A stretch of 64,000 nucleotides of DNA, taken from assembly GCA_014281115.1 (NCBI GenBank), contig JACONQ010000011.1, forward strand, positions 1,922,001 through 1,986,000, in the 5' to 3' direction. A program made the position numbers and the translations under genes. The notes under the pieces were generated by a model. It saw nothing but the letters and a program-made list of their open reading frames with translations, was not told where the DNA came from and did no database searches. The DNA is from Laburnicola sp. R22_1 (lineage: Eukaryota; Ascomycota; Dothideomycetes; Pleosporales; Didymosphaeriaceae). Of this stretch, positions 31,133 through 44,799 are shown piece after piece (positions within the stretch are counted from its first letter, which is position 1; every line of letters begins with the position of its first letter).

Positions 31133-33565
31133 ACGCTGCAAGCTATCCTTTTTTTACTATTCTAATTATTACAAACCTACTATCTAGATTATTGCAAATA
31201 ATATAAGTTAATATATTAATAGGTACGTACTACTATGCTAATAAATAGAATAAGAGTAATATATACTAAATACACTATTACTTTATTACTATATTAAAGT
31301 TATTCTTAATAAAGTTCCTACTATCTCTCTAAGCCTCGCTATCTATCTAGGCATTAATATTATTCCTAAAGAAGTACTCGCTGTTGCTAAAAAGTACACG
31401 CTAAAGATTTGCGCTACTACTACTAATATAGCTATACTAGAGTTCTATTCTATTTATAAAATACTTATTTAGCGTAATAGATAGGTATACTTAACTATTT
31501 ATAATGCTATTTACATATACTAGTTAGGCTAGTAGCTAATCTAGTTTATAAGAAATAGCTAGACTATATTTCTACTCTAGTAGACGCAATTACTTCTTAT
31601 TAGTAATAGAATTCTCTAGTAAGAGACGTAAGAGGATAATAAGGTCTGTATTAACAAGCTCTAGTGTGGCAAGAGCGTTATATAAATTCGTAAGATCCTC
31701 CTAGCTATTATTACTATTAAGTTAGCTTATTTAAGTAAGTACGCCGCGTAGCAGCGCGAGCGCAAATAACTAATAATAGTAGTAGTAATAAGCTAGGTAT
31801 ACTGTGTACACTGTAAGTAAACCTTATATAGATAGAGAGCTTATAGAGTATAGGCAAAGTGTGAGTAAGTTTAAGGCTTAAACTATTATCGCATTATTAG
31901 GTAATATTTAAGGTTAGTTTTTAATTAGAATTAGGTATTGTATATAGTATATATAACCTTCTATCTTAATCTACTTTAACCTCAAACTAAAAAAAGGTTA
32001 AAAAAGATGTTTGGCAAGCTAACCTAAATAACTTTTTATAATAACTTTTATAATAATAGCTAATATACCTTGCGAAGGGAATTTAGGACAAATATCTGCG
32101 TCTAGATTTTGTTTACATATTGCTACTATAGCGTCTCTTTAGAGTTAAGATTAATAGGTACTAATAACTTAAAGTAATAAATAATATCTTAAACTATAAG
32201 GTTAATAGTATAAGTAAGATATAGAATTGTGTTCTTTTTTAGTTCTAGATAATGTTTTCCTCTAATAGTTTATGCTAGATACTTTAAGCTAGGGTGTTAT
32301 TATTGCTAGCATTATTATATATAATTGCTAGGAGTTTCTGCATAGTTTCTGTGTCCTTAAGAACTTATAGTATCTCTAATACTATTAATACTTTAGTATA
32401 GCTGCTATATATTAGTATAAAGTTAAGTAGCTTCTTTTTAAGCTACTAAGCGTTGTTAATATAGTAACCATTAATAGCTAGAAAGCTAAGGTAATTAGCT
32501 ATAGACTACGCATTCAGCAAGATAGAGAGTTTAGTTGCCCTACTAATATTACTAAAAATAGCTGCCTTAGCAGTGTTAAATTTGTTTAGGAATATCTAGT
32601 AGAATCTATATTAGCTAGTTATTATAGTGTTAGGCCTAAGAAAATAGAAAAAGTATTAAAAGGATAGTTACTCTACTATATAAAAGGACTAGTTATTATT
32701 AATTACTACTTATATAAGTTTAGTTTTAAACACCTATAAAGAGTATATAGGATATAAAATAGCTATCTGTTTTTTTATACTAAGAAGTAAAAGTCCTTTT
32801 ATAAATAGGCTTATTTTGCTATATATATACTTAGGACCTTATATAGTTAATAAGGTACTTAGTACTAATTAGCTAGGTACTAGTAGAGTTAACGCTTAGG
32901 TATTATAGTGTATAGCTATAGTTAAGATAGAATATATATATATAACTAAAGGGGTACTTTACGCCCTCCTAGAATATAGTCTAGATAATACCTATATAAA
33001 GGTAAGAGTTCTAGTGTAGGTTATAGGTTCATTTATCTTTAGCCTATTAAGTATTAAACTACTACGCGTCCTATATAGCAAATATCTTTTTCCTATCTTT
33101 AACTTTTAAAAGTCTAAAAGGGAATATTAGATAAGATAAATTATTTTACTTTCTAACCTATTAGCCTATAGGGCTAGGATTCTATATCTAAGAAGAGCAT
33201 CTAGTAGTAGAATAACTAGTTTATTAATATAGGGCTGTATATTAATTTCTAGAGTAGGTGTAGCACTTAATATAGCACTTAAGAATATTAGTGTAATAAA
33301 AAGACGTAATAACTAGTTAAATAGTTATTTAAGAGAATAGTAGTTTAAAAAGAGAATAGAATAAACTAAATTCTATAATATTAACTATAGTAGTGTTTAA
33401 CTAATATAAAGGTTAGCTAGAAATAGTGTGTAGCATATAGCGTGCTAATAATAAGTTAGTGTTAGATCTAGATTAGTATATAGCCTTTTATTATAGAGTT
33501 AGTTTTAGATAGTAATTAGCTTATTACTATACTACTATAGGTAGTATCCTTAGTACCTAGTATAT

Positions 33566-33735
33566 AATTATTAGCTATAATAATTAGCAATAATAATTAG
33601 CTATAATAATTAGCTATAATAATTAGCTATAATAATTAGCTATAATAATTAGCTATAATAATTAGCTATAATAATTAGCTATAATAATTAGCTATAATAA
33701 TTAGCTATAATAATTAGCTATAATAATTAGCTATA
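33566..33735. repeat. 13-bp tandem array, about 13 copies
   Basis: The unit TTAGCTATAATAA is nearly perfect throughout; the second copy has one change. It is followed by a C-rich imperfect repeat (33,780-33,910, units containing CTTAGCACCTAAGCCCCC). Confidence 0.9.
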
Positions 33736-34351
33736 GCAAAACAGCAACTCTAGCTTATCTTATTCTATACGCTAATTATTATCCACAACCCCTTTAGCAC
33801 CTAAGCCCCCTTTATTATTTAAAACCTCCTTATTATCTAAAACCCTCTTAGCATCTAAGCCCCCCTTATTATCTAAATTCCCTTTAGTACTTAAGCCCCT
33901 AAAGTCTAAGAAACCCTTAAAGTCTATATCCTTATCTATAATATTAAAGCTGTACCTATCTAGTAGCTTCTAAAATAAGCCTTAAGCTTCTCCTTATTAT
34001 TCTTTATTTCTTCTTTATACTCTTTATTATTATTTCCTTAATATATACCTTATTACTATTAAGTATGCTATTCTTACTATAGCTAATAAGGTTAGTAGAA
34101 GGACTAGACTTATAGTAATTAATAATTATTAGTAAAGGTGTGTAATAAATAAGTATAATAAACTTATAACTATTTCTTATTAGTAACTATTACTAGCTCT
34201 TTAGTAGTTAGACCTATATTGCCTACGCTGTTATAAAAGTTCTTCTACTCTTTCTTATTAGTTTTACTCTTAAAGCTATTAGCCTTAAGCTTTCTTAGGC
34301 CTATCTTATATATATTATATAAGAGCTTCTTATATATACTACTATGTGGCG

Positions 34352-34460
34352 TTAAATTAACTACCTAGAGATAGCACGACAAAGGCTTTCATCTCAAATA
34401 ACATGACAGAAAAAGCAGAGCCCCCTACTTAGTATTTAAAAAGAGCGTAAAAAAGGTGGG
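34352..34460. repeat. LTR-like fragment, least mutated copy of the family
   Basis: It reads TGTGGCGTTAAATTAACTAC and then GACAAAGGCTTTCATCTC, keeping C and G where other copies have T and A. This copy shows the pre-RIP sequence best. Confidence 0.5.
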
Positions 34461-35598
34461 TATACTACTATAACTAAAAATTTATTTACTTATGCGACTT
34501 TATAGTGTAGAAGGGCCTTTTCTCTTACTAGTAATAATTCTACGCTTATCTAGGACTGCTTAGTAGGCCCTTAGATTAACTTTATTTTTAAGCTTATCCT
34601 ACTTCTTATATATAGCTATTAGTTTTGTCTTTAATTAGTTGCCTACTCCTTATTAATTAACTAATTTATAATAATAGGATATAATAATATACTACTTTTT
34701 TAATTCTTAAAGTAGAACTATATAAATTCTTCTTCTTTCTACGTAAGCTATTAATGCTTTTACACTTTAGAGAGTAGTTAGTAGTCTTTATTATTATAAA
34801 ACCTTTTCTTAAGCTAATATTATGCAGCTTAATTAGCTAATTTAGTAAAGTTTAGTGTTGTTTTTTCTTTCCTATAGAGTGCATTGCAAGACCTTTACGT
34901 AATAGTATAGGCACTATTACTAAGTGCACCTTTAAATAGCACTTTATAGTTAGTAGAATAATTTTTTTAAGAGCTACTTTATCTATAATATAAAAGTATA
35001 GTGCTAATCTTTTTATCTCTAAATATAAAGCCCTATCTATATTAGTATATAGTGTAATAAAAGGCTGTAATTACTAGGTACCTTAGTAAGACCCTCCTAC
35101 TTATTGCGCTTAAAATTTGCTAGTATCTATAGGCCACTGCTTAGAAGGCCCTCTAGGATATTAAGAGACTCTTTCTTAATAAATGCTATAGTATAGAGTG
35201 TAATAATAGTACGTAATAACTATAGTTAATATTATAGAGATAATAAAAATATTATTATTATTATAAAAAGTAGTTATAGGGGCCTATACATATAAGCAAG
35301 GCGCTAATAACACTAGCGTGTTTTTTTACTTACCTTGCTACCTACTTAGCTACTTTACCTTACTACCCTTCTAGCTACTTTTTTAATACTCTATAGTCTT
35401 AACTACTATATAACCTTAATTTCTAAAATAATAGTATGCACTAGGCTATCTAGATGCTTTAAACTAGTTACTAGTAAATTTTAAGTAAAAAAGAAAAAGT
35501 TACTAGCTACTAAGGCTACGTAAAAGGCGCTTCGCAAAACACTACCTATTGCGCTAAAGAGGAAGTACTACTAAAAGCTAGATAGTAATAAAAATCTT

Positions 35599-35761
35599 TG
35601 TCGTGTAGAGATTCTAACTAAGGTCGAGTCCGCACTATACACAGAGAGGAGTAAAACAGGAGGCACTAAAACCTAGTACCTAGCACACAGTAGTAGTAAC
35701 AAAATATACACAAAATAACGATGATTTATTATCGACTTTCTTTACAGCAGTATTGTCGACA
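35599..35761. repeat. Solo LTR-like element with TGTCG...CGACA ends
   Basis: A 163-bp block begins TGTCGTGTAGAG and ends TATTGTCGACA. Further copies lie at about 51,320-51,450 and 51,786-51,960 with the same inner sequence (ATTCTAACTAAGGTCGAGT). The short inverted ends TGTCG/CGACA fit an LTR. I see no clear target duplication. Confidence 0.5.
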
Positions 35762-36372
35762 GTAGTTAAGAAGCTAGGTAGTATATTATTATTATAGCTA
35801 TTTATTATATATATATTCTAATAATATATAGCTATTACACTTAGAAAAATTATAAAATACTAAAAGAGTATTAAGCCCCTTATTAGAAAAATACTATTTT
35901 GCTATCTTATTAAGAAAATAGCATAAAATAATAATAATAAAAATCTGCGCTTCTAGTCTACTATGCTAGCTGCTCTCTAAGAGATAATAGAGGCTTTTCT
36001 AATTAGAATATTTAAAGGTATTTCTTTATAATACTCTACTTTTACTATAAAATAAATACTAATACCTTTAGATACTAATATTAACGCTATTTATATAAAA
36101 TAGATTACTATATAGGCTAAGAATATATAGCTAGTAAATAGGTACTATAAGAAGTATATAAATACTAGGAAAATAGTAAGACGCTTAGTTAGATTTAGAA
36201 TAGCTAGGCACTTAGTTAGGTTTAATATATATATTTAACACTAAAGCTATACTTTTACTATAATAAGTAAATATAATAATTACTACTATAATAATAAGGG
36301 TATTATTTATAGTAATTTACTATAAAAACTATATATAGCTAATAAAAATTATATACAGCTAATAAAAATATA

Positions 36373-36560
36373 ATTAGTTAGACCTAATATAACCTAGTCT
36401 ATATAACCCTAACCTAACCTATAGCCTATACAACTCTAACCTAACCTATACCTATTACTAGCGTAAAATCTATAGGTAGAGATTAGGTTAGAGTTAGAGT
36501 CTTATATAAGGGAACCTAACCTTAACCTAACCTATACCTATTTGCCAGCCTACCTATAGG
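36373..36560. repeat. CCTAA-rich tract
   Basis: Runs of CCTAACCTA and CCCTAACCTAACC on the plus strand, with the inverse in the middle (AGGTTAGAGTTAGAG). They resemble the fungal telomere unit CCCTAA/TTAGGG but are irregular. A similar tract lies at 50,640-51,010. Confidence 0.6.
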
Positions 36561-36579
36561 TAGTTAAATTAGTAGAAGT

Positions 36580-36960
36580 TTTACCTTATTAGTTACTAGT
36601 TATTACACTACGCTAAAGTCTATAAGGCTACTATTATAACTTCTTTGTCTACTATAAGTAGGTAAGAGTATATTAGTTTATTAGTTACTAGTTATATTAA
36701 GTAGTTGCTATACTACACTAAGGTCTATAAGACTACTATTATAACTTCTTTACCTACTATAAGTAGGTAAGGGTGTATTAGTTTGTTAGTTACTAGTTAT
36801 ACTAGATAGTTATTACACTATACTAAAGTCTATTAAGAGAGGCTACTTTTATACTTTTTTGCCTACTACAAGTTAGTAAAAGTGTATTAGTTTATTAGTT
36901 ACTAGTTATACTAGGTAGTTGTTATACTACGCTAAGGTCTATTAAGAAAGACTACCTTAA
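36580..36960. repeat. Imperfect tandem repeat, about 4 units of 93-107 bp
   Basis: Each unit contains TTAGTTACTAGTTAT, a TACACTA-CTAAAGTCTAT stretch and GCCTACTATAAGTAGGTAAG. Related pieces in reverse orientation lie at about 49,230-49,500. Confidence 0.7.
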
Positions 36961-38429
36961 AAGTTCTAACATTCTAAAAATAAATAATAATTAATAATTA
37001 ATAAATAGTAATTACTATACTATACTCTATAGAGCGAACCTGCCTAATAACTACCTCCTAGCGCTATTATAGTAAGGGCATAAGGCATAAAGCTAGGGGA
37101 ATTAGAGTTAGGCTATAGTAGTAATATAGAGGTTAATATTTTATATATTTTATTTTATACTTTATCTTTTACCTAATCTTTTCTTAGCTTAGACTATGCG
37201 CTAGCTTGCGCGCTATATAAGACCTACTATTTTAGGTCTATTTACTATACCCTCTTTGCAACCTTACTTTGCTTAACCCTACTACTACCTATAGTATAGT
37301 AAGCTACTACCCTTTTATTTAAAAGACTCTTCTAGCCCCTAGAGCATTTTCTAAGTTCTTTTAATATAACTTTATAATAGATAACATAGTAAGAGACGTT
37401 TATACGCACGTCGCTAATAATAGTTTATATAATATTTATTATAGAATTCTTCTACTTAACTCTACTAGTAATCTATTATTTATTAAATATAAAAAGTAGC
37501 CTATAGCTACTTTTAAGATAACTAGTTACTTTACTCCTAGTCTTATAAAAAAGAAGAGTATTATTAAACTACTATAAAAGGTCTACTTTAATAGAATTTT
37601 TTATAAATCTTTAAAGTATAATTAAAATATTACTACACTTAAAGTAAATTAGCTAGGCAATAAATTTTTATTAGTAGACTTTAAGTAGCTAGTGTACTAA
37701 GGCAAAGCTAAACTTATAGCTACTAAGAAGTTTAGCGCATTTTTAGCGTAATTTAAACTAGACTTATTACTTTAATACAGCCTAGAAATAAAATAATTAC
37801 TTACTACCTATTAGTTTCAGGCTTAATATTGCTTTTCTTAAGGTCTGCTTTTAAAAGATAGTACTAGATTTAGTAGCTAGGGCTATTATAAAGTCTAAAA
37901 GTAATTCTATATAAAAAAGTATTATTTAGGCTTTGTGCGAGCGCGCTAATATATTTAAATAAGCTTTTACTATACTTAAGATATAGACACCTTATACTAT
38001 AATATATATAATAAAGAAAGGATCCTAATTCTAGTCTAATAGTACTAATAACACTACTATTAGAGCAGACTTATTTATCTTTAATAAAGCTCTCCCTTCT
38101 ATTAAAGATACTTATAATTTGTAGTATTACACTTATATTTCCTTAAAAAACTTTATCCTAGAAATATCTAATTTACTATATAGTTTGCGCTGCCTTTATA
38201 TAGCTAAGCAAAGCTTATTCTACTTAGTTATGCCTTAGCGTGCGCTCTAATATCTGCCTTAATATCTACCCTAGCTTATAGTGCCTATTTTATATCTAGA
38301 TAAAACCTTTTAGTACTTTTTAGTACCTAAATATATATAAACTAAGCTTGCTAATAGTAACTAAATAGATATGCTTTAGAGTAGATATACTTCTACTACT
38401 TTTAGTATATCTAAGCTAGAATACTTTAT

Positions 38430-38640
38430 AAAGCTACCTAATATTAATAAGTACTATAGAAAAGGTTAATCTAGTCCTAGTATTAAAAATTAGCTAGAGG
38501 ACATACGTAATAAGCTTTAGGTAAATATAGACTATTACTAAGGTAATAACTATATAGAAAATTAAGGTAATTTTATAAAAGCTATACTTAGCTACTTTAG
38601 AGACAGGCCTTAAGAGGCTGCGCCAAACTAGTGTTAAATA
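38430..38640 (+). pseudogene. Retrotransposon gag-like remnant
   Basis: One plus-strand frame shows the pattern LPNIN..Y.KG....IKNWLEDIRNKL.VNIDYY with stops at the dots. It resembles the gag of fungal Ty3/gypsy elements (target, then W-x-x-x-I/M-x-x-K-L-x-V-N-x-D-x-Y). No pol follows, because an LTR-like block begins at 38,704. Weak evidence. Confidence 0.35.
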
Positions 38641-38703
38641 AATTAGGCCTTTAATAAAAATTATAGACCTATAATACTTTTTAAATTTTTAAAAGAGACT
38701 TAC

Positions 38704-38980
38704 TATAAGGGCGGTATACGGCCTTATAGAGCTAACCTATTAGGAACAACTAGAATAGTTAAAAGAGCTAGTTAAATTAATACTATTCTAAGATAGTAGA
38801 TAAGAAAAGGATATAGGGGACCCTTTCTTATATAGAAGGCGGCGTAGGGCATAGGCCCACACTAACTACTACGCTAATACTAACTAGAAAAGGCGCCTTT
38901 AGGAAGGTAAAAGGCGTAAATGGGAAAAAATAGAGTGTAAAAGAAAAGTAATAAGGTGTGCTTAGTAAAGAGGCTAGTAA
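38704..38980. repeat. LTR-like repeat, copy A
   Basis: A block of about 277 bp starting TATAAGGGCGG and ending GAGGCTAGTA, with the inner stretch AGAAAAGGCGCCTTTAGGAA. It is repeated in the same orientation at 49,590-49,866 (copy B) and inverted at 50,046-50,301 (copy C). Read in the direction of copy C, the ends are TGTGC and TTATA (once perhaps TTACA), as for an LTR. Confidence 0.6.
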
Positions 38981-40644
38981 GTCCTATTATATAACCTCCC
39001 TTTTAAGGTCTAAAAATAGAAAGGAAAGTATATACAAATAGAGTGTTTTAGCGGATTTTTAATATAACTAACACTATTTTAGGGCTAAAAAGAGTTGTAA
39101 TAGGGGTAATAGGCCTCTATAGTTCTAATAGTAGTCTTAGGTTTTAATTTAGTTGCTATTTAGTAGAGATACTAAGGAAAGTTATTAGGGATAAAGTAGT
39201 AGGTTAGTAGAAAAATATATTAAAAACTATATTTTAGTATTTAGCATTTTACTAATAGAGTGTATTCTTAGCTTTAATACTATATAAAAACGTAGTTAGC
39301 TAAAGATTTTCTAGTTTGTATATTACGCGCGGGCGTAATTATATTATATAATACTCTCTAGTACTATAGAAAAGTGTTAAATAATATATTAACCTAACTA
39401 TATAGTTTTTAATTAGGACAGAGCGGCTTATAAAGCTATAGGGGCTACTAGTATAGTAGGGTAAAGGTGCTAAAAGGTGCCCTACGCGCGTAATAGTTAA
39501 AGAGCTACTAAATTAGTAGTAAGCTAGCTAGAGAGAAGATAGGTAGAAATAAAAGTGCTAAAAGCAATAGGTACTTACGCATAATAGGCTAGCTAGGGAG
39601 CTACTTAACTAGTAGTAAACTAAGCTACTTATTTTAGTAGCTGAAGATGCCCCTAAGGGTAGAATAAGTTAGGTAACTAGTAGATTAAAGTAAGGGCTAA
39701 TAGTTAGGGGGCAGCTTCTAATTATTAGCATTCTAACAGATTTTATTAGGCAGTTTACTATTAAATTTGTCGCCTAAGTATTCTTTTTATAGGGAGTTAG
39801 ACTTAGGGTTAATTAGGTTAGTAAATTTAGAGTTATTATTAGAAAGATTATTATAATAGGCAGGCTTATTATCTTTTAATCTACTACTATAATAGGTAGT
39901 ATTACTATCTTCTAGACTATTATTATAGTAAGTAATACTAAGTTTATAAAGATTATTCTTATTAAGTGCCTCTTCTTTAGTGTAATTACTATAGTCCTTA
40001 CTAGATTAGACGTCTTCTAGCTTATCTAGCTATTCTAGCAATAGCTAGAAAAGGGTGGCAGGGAGCAGTTAGCTAAAGTAATTAGGCTTAGGCTCTGCTT
40101 TAAAGTCTCTATTATTAGAAAAAGCAGTTAGTGTTACCTAATATATATTAATTTTAGGATCTTTAAAAAATAATAGCATAGAGTTATTAGATTTAAAGGC
40201 TAACTACTAGTAAGTTTAAGATACAAGTAAGATTGCAATAAAGATGTTTAACTATAATCTATTAATAAGCTAAACTAGAAGATAGCTAGGTAATATTAAT
40301 AGCCTAGTAATTAGTTACCTAGCTAAATACTTAATAGATAGTAGGTAAGGGCTAGAGTAGTTATAGTAAAGGGAGTAGGTTCCTATAACTAGTGCTATCC
40401 TAGTTTAAACATAAGCTTAACTAAGGGCTAAAATAGTAAAAGATTAGAGTAAAGTATATAAGGCTACTTAGTAAGATAGAGTAGTAAAAGATTAGGATAG
40501 ACTAGATAGAGCTACTTAGTAAGGTTAGCGCTAGGGTAACCTAGTATTTAGATTTTCTAAGTATTAGAGTAGTTTGTTAGGGGCGTCTAATATAAAAGTA
40601 GTAAAGAATAATAAGGAAAAATACTTAAGAGGTTAATAGTTAGG

Positions 40645-40851
40645 TATAAGGGACTTTGGACTAAGAGGTTAGAGTTGCCTAAGTAAACTTATAAATTTAA
40701 TAGAGTTTTAAAGGTAACTCTAGCTATTAACTTATATACTTCTAGCTTAGTAGGAGTATAAACTTCGCGCTCTAAGGCTCTAAGAAGCATAGACTAAGAG
40801 CTCTAAGGCAGCAGGCTAAGTAACTAGTAGAAGGGCGCTTAGCCTCTTATA
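40645..40851 (-). repeat. 3' LTR of the gypsy element
   Basis: It is 207 bp, begins TATAAGGGACTTTGGACTAA on the plus strand and ends CCTCTTATA, with inverted ends TATAAG/CTTATA. It differs from the other LTR by scattered C/T and G/A changes. Confidence 0.88.
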
Positions 40852-43699
40852 TATACCTCCCTTTTAAAAAAATTCTCCTTATGCGCCTAAAGTCTTAAGG
40901 ACATATTTAATACTACGTGTACTAGGTCCTTTTATCTCTAGTAGGCACTAGTTATTAAATCTAGCGCGTTTATATTTATATTTCTTAGTTTCTATAGTAT
41001 AGCTATCTATTTTAGTTAAGAATTCGCGCTAGTATTATTTATTATATACTTTAGCTAAGGTAAATAAAAAGAGATTTCTGCCTTAGTTTTACCTTTCTCC
41101 TCTACTCTACTAATATATCTGCGGTGCTTCTTATTAATATTATACTGCACTCCTATTATCTCCTCTCTACTTTAGTATTATTTTTTATTTCTCCTACTTT
41201 AGTACTATTTTTGCTACTACTAATCTTTATTATAGGCAAGACCCCTAAGTAACACATTATACTAGGCCTTATAACTCTAAGTAAGTATATAAAGTCTAGC
41301 TTAACTATAGCTTAGTATTTCCTTATAAAGATTTTAACTTATAGCACTTTTACTTATAATAGCAAGCCTTTACTTTTTATTCTAGATGCCTATAGTGTAG
41401 AGAACCTTAAGGAGTTTATACGCAATAAAACTATAAAAAACTATTAGAAGGTTAGTTTCTTAGTTTTTTTATATTATTTCTTACTAATTCTAAGTAGTTA
41501 TTTAAGGGCCTAGGCTATAATTAAAAAACTCTTAAAGCTGTCTATATAATATCTAAGAACTTTATTTTTAAGGCCACCTATATTTATAAAAGGTCCTACT
41601 AATACTACATTAAGCAGTTTACTTTTTATATATAGAGGCTTATAAGAAAGAAATATAACTATAAGGCTTATATCCTCTACTCTAGTAAGTGTTTAGGTAA
41701 GATATAATAATTTTTTAGCAAATCTCTTCCTTACTAATTTATATCCTAAATCTAGAATAGCTTATAAGAGAACTTTACTAAAACTAAGTTTACTAATCTT
41801 ATTCTAGAGCGTGCTTTCTATAGTAAAAGTTATACTAGTAAGCCTCTTATTAATCTCTAGTAAGCTTATCTTAACTTCTTTATCTATAAGTATAGCTTTG
41901 CTATCTAAAGCGCTTAGGTTAAGCCCTAGGAGATAGATAATACTAATACTAGATATTCTAGATAGAATATAAAGCTTTTATATTAGATTCTTATAGTTTA
42001 GTAAAATACTTATACTATTCTTTAAGCTTTTTCTAATAAACTTGCTATAAGTCCTAGATTTTTAAAGTTTGTCTTCTTTAGCTAATATTATACTATAGTT
42101 AATTATTACTCCTACTTTGCCTATTCTAGAGCCTCTTTATTAGGATTTAGTTAAGCTTATTCTAGATATTCTAGAGGCTATCTGCGCTAGTAAAATATTA
42201 GGAGGATATAAAATTACTACTCTTCTAGAGTGTATTAAGTAGGTTTTAGGTTTTGCAGCTATTAGTTCTAATTAGATTTGCTATCCTTTATAAAAAGGTT
42301 AAGAAAATAGACCTTAATTCTAATCTAGGCAAGAGTAAGTTTATAGGAGAGGAGTAGTATTCCTATTTATTCTTTTAGAATATTAGGATTTTTCTACTCT
42401 TATATTTAGCCTTATTATAGAAGTCTAAAGGTGTTTTCTTATATAGTCTATAACTTTATAGGTATAGCTAAGCTATAAGCTTAGCTTTTAAAATAGTTTA
42501 ATTCTTTTAGTTATATTATATCTATTTCCCTTCTTTATAATATCCTCCTCTAAATAGCCGTCCCTTCTTTTCTTCTTAATCGCCCTACTTCCTATTACTT
42601 AGGATCTATATTATTTTATTATAGAAAGGATAATTCTTCTTCCTTTTACTAGTTTATAATAGAGCTAATACTTCTAAATAATTTATAGTACTTTTTTACG
42701 CGTTCTTTACTTTTCTAAGCAGATTATAGTCTTTTTTTACTAATTCTTAAGTAATTAATAGAGAGGGCTAAAGCTCTAGACTTATTCTAACCTTCTTTTA
42801 GTAAAGGCTTCCTAAGTTCTCTACTAGGGATGCAACTTCTATACTAAAAGCTGCAGCGTATTTGTTAGTTTAGGGAGTTTCTATAAAAGTTTATAGGTAA
42901 CTCCTTATTATTATTTTAGAATAGGAAGGTGTATATTTCCTAGTAATCTAATACCTCTATAGCAAAAAGATTTATAGTAGGTTTCTAAGTTAGGTGAGTA
43001 TTATCTAACTACTTAATTTAGTATAGTAATCTTTATAGTCCTCTCCCCTTTTAGATAGGTTTCTTAGCTAAAATATCTTCTATAACCTATTCCTCTTCTT
43101 TTTTAAACATAATAGCCTCTAGTTTCCTATTATCTATAGTCTAGCTAGAAAAAAGGTCTTCTCTAGCTAGGCATAGATAATTTACTAAGAACACTAGGTA
43201 AACTCTAGATAAAATATCTAGTTTTATATTATAGAAGTCTACCACTTATATAACTATAAATTTTGCATTTTTCTAGTTTAACTTCTTATTAGGGTAGGAG
43301 TTAAATAGATAGTTCCTATACTAAAGCTAGACTTGGTCTCCTTTTTTTAATATAGGAGCGTCTTTCTAGTGCTAGTTTACTTGCCACTTCTACTTTTATT
43401 AGAACTTAGCTATTTTAGCTTAAATAAATATAAAAACCTTTTAAAACTTCTATAGTAAAGCTTTAATAGACTTTACTAGCTATAAATTCTACTAGTAATA
43501 GTTAATAGCTCCTATTTCTGCGTTTAGCTTAGATAGATTTATATTATATCTATATTAAAGAAAGAATAGTGCTACTTTAGTAAAGGTGGCTTTTTGCCTA
43601 TTAATAGCTATTTGCTCTATAGGGCAGTATAAGATCTAATTCTTTTAGTTTTATTATATAAAGGTATAAAGATATACCTTAATTATAAGCTTTATATAT

Positions 43700-44250
43700 T
43701 CTATAGTACTATTAGTCTCTAACTGTTTAGAAAAGGATAATCTCCTCTGGATCTTTATTCTCTTATATAGATGCCTTTAAAATTTACTTATAAATTAACC
43801 TCTATAGTTAGAGGTTATAGTGTTAGGAAGCTAATAGTAAGCTATAATATAATAAAGGAATGCCTCTACTACTATTTCTACCTCTAAGTCTAGTAGGGGG
43901 ACTAAAACTATTCCTTTTCCTAGCTTATTACACACTACTATTATATTTATATTTCCTCTACTTATAGGAAGCTTAGTAATAAAGTCTATAGAGATTTCTT
44001 TTTATATCTAATTTAGGAGGAAAAGGAGTTTTAGTAGCCCTTATTTTATATCTTTCTATAGCTTAGTTCTCCTATATATATTATAGTTCTTAATAAATTT
44101 ATAAATAAAGTTTAATATTCCTAAGAAAAAGTATAATCTAGTAACTATTTTATAAGTAATTTCTCTTCTTAGGTGCCTAAATATAGGGAATTTATAGACT
44201 ATAGCAACTAGTATTATCTATAAGGGTTTCTAGTCTAGAACCTATCTTTA
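43700..44250 (-). pseudogene. Gypsy integrase remnant
   Basis: The minus strand shows the zinc-binding region (REITYKIVTRLYFFLGILNF, RNxxxxRRTK-like) followed by the core DFITKLPISRGNINIIVVCN and NTITSNYRG, where relatives have a D-R-G motif; the Asp is read as Asn. Stops interrupt it. The wording is that of Ty3/gypsy integrases. Confidence 0.8.
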
Positions 44251-44799
44251 TTTCTAGTACTAAAGATAACTAGTGTTATTAATATTATATTTTTATATAG
44301 CAACCTTTAGGTTTAGAAAAAGAAAAAAGTGCGCCTATAGTAAAGGACGTACTTTTTTACTTTTTTCAATATAAAATTTCCCTTTAAGCTATAAGAATAT
44401 AGTTTGTCTAAGTCTAGGTCTACTAGAGAGTATATTTCTAGGGGGAAACTCTTCTAGTAAGTAAGAAGAAGAGAACTAGCGTTTCTTATATTTAGCCTAG
44501 CTCTCTTCTTTCCTAAGGAGGTTAAGCCTCCTAGGCAGAGCTTATATCACTAGGACTATAGATATTTAAAGCCTAATATTTCTATTTCCTAAAGGAACCT
44601 TTTTAAGGAGTTAAATTTTATAAAATTTAATCTAGTTATTTTTAGTATTAATAGGCATATCCTACTAGTATTGCAAAAGAGCATTTGTCCTTAAATTAAT
44701 AGTTTCTAGTTTATATTAAAATATTATATTATATTTACTAAGAATATTAGCCTAGCGTATATACCTCTTATCTAACCTTCTAAACTTTATAAAGTATAT

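Noticed and set aside
33566..33735. CRISPR-like regular repeat
   Set aside because: Units are head-to-tail without spacers, in a fungal genome; it is a simple tandem array.
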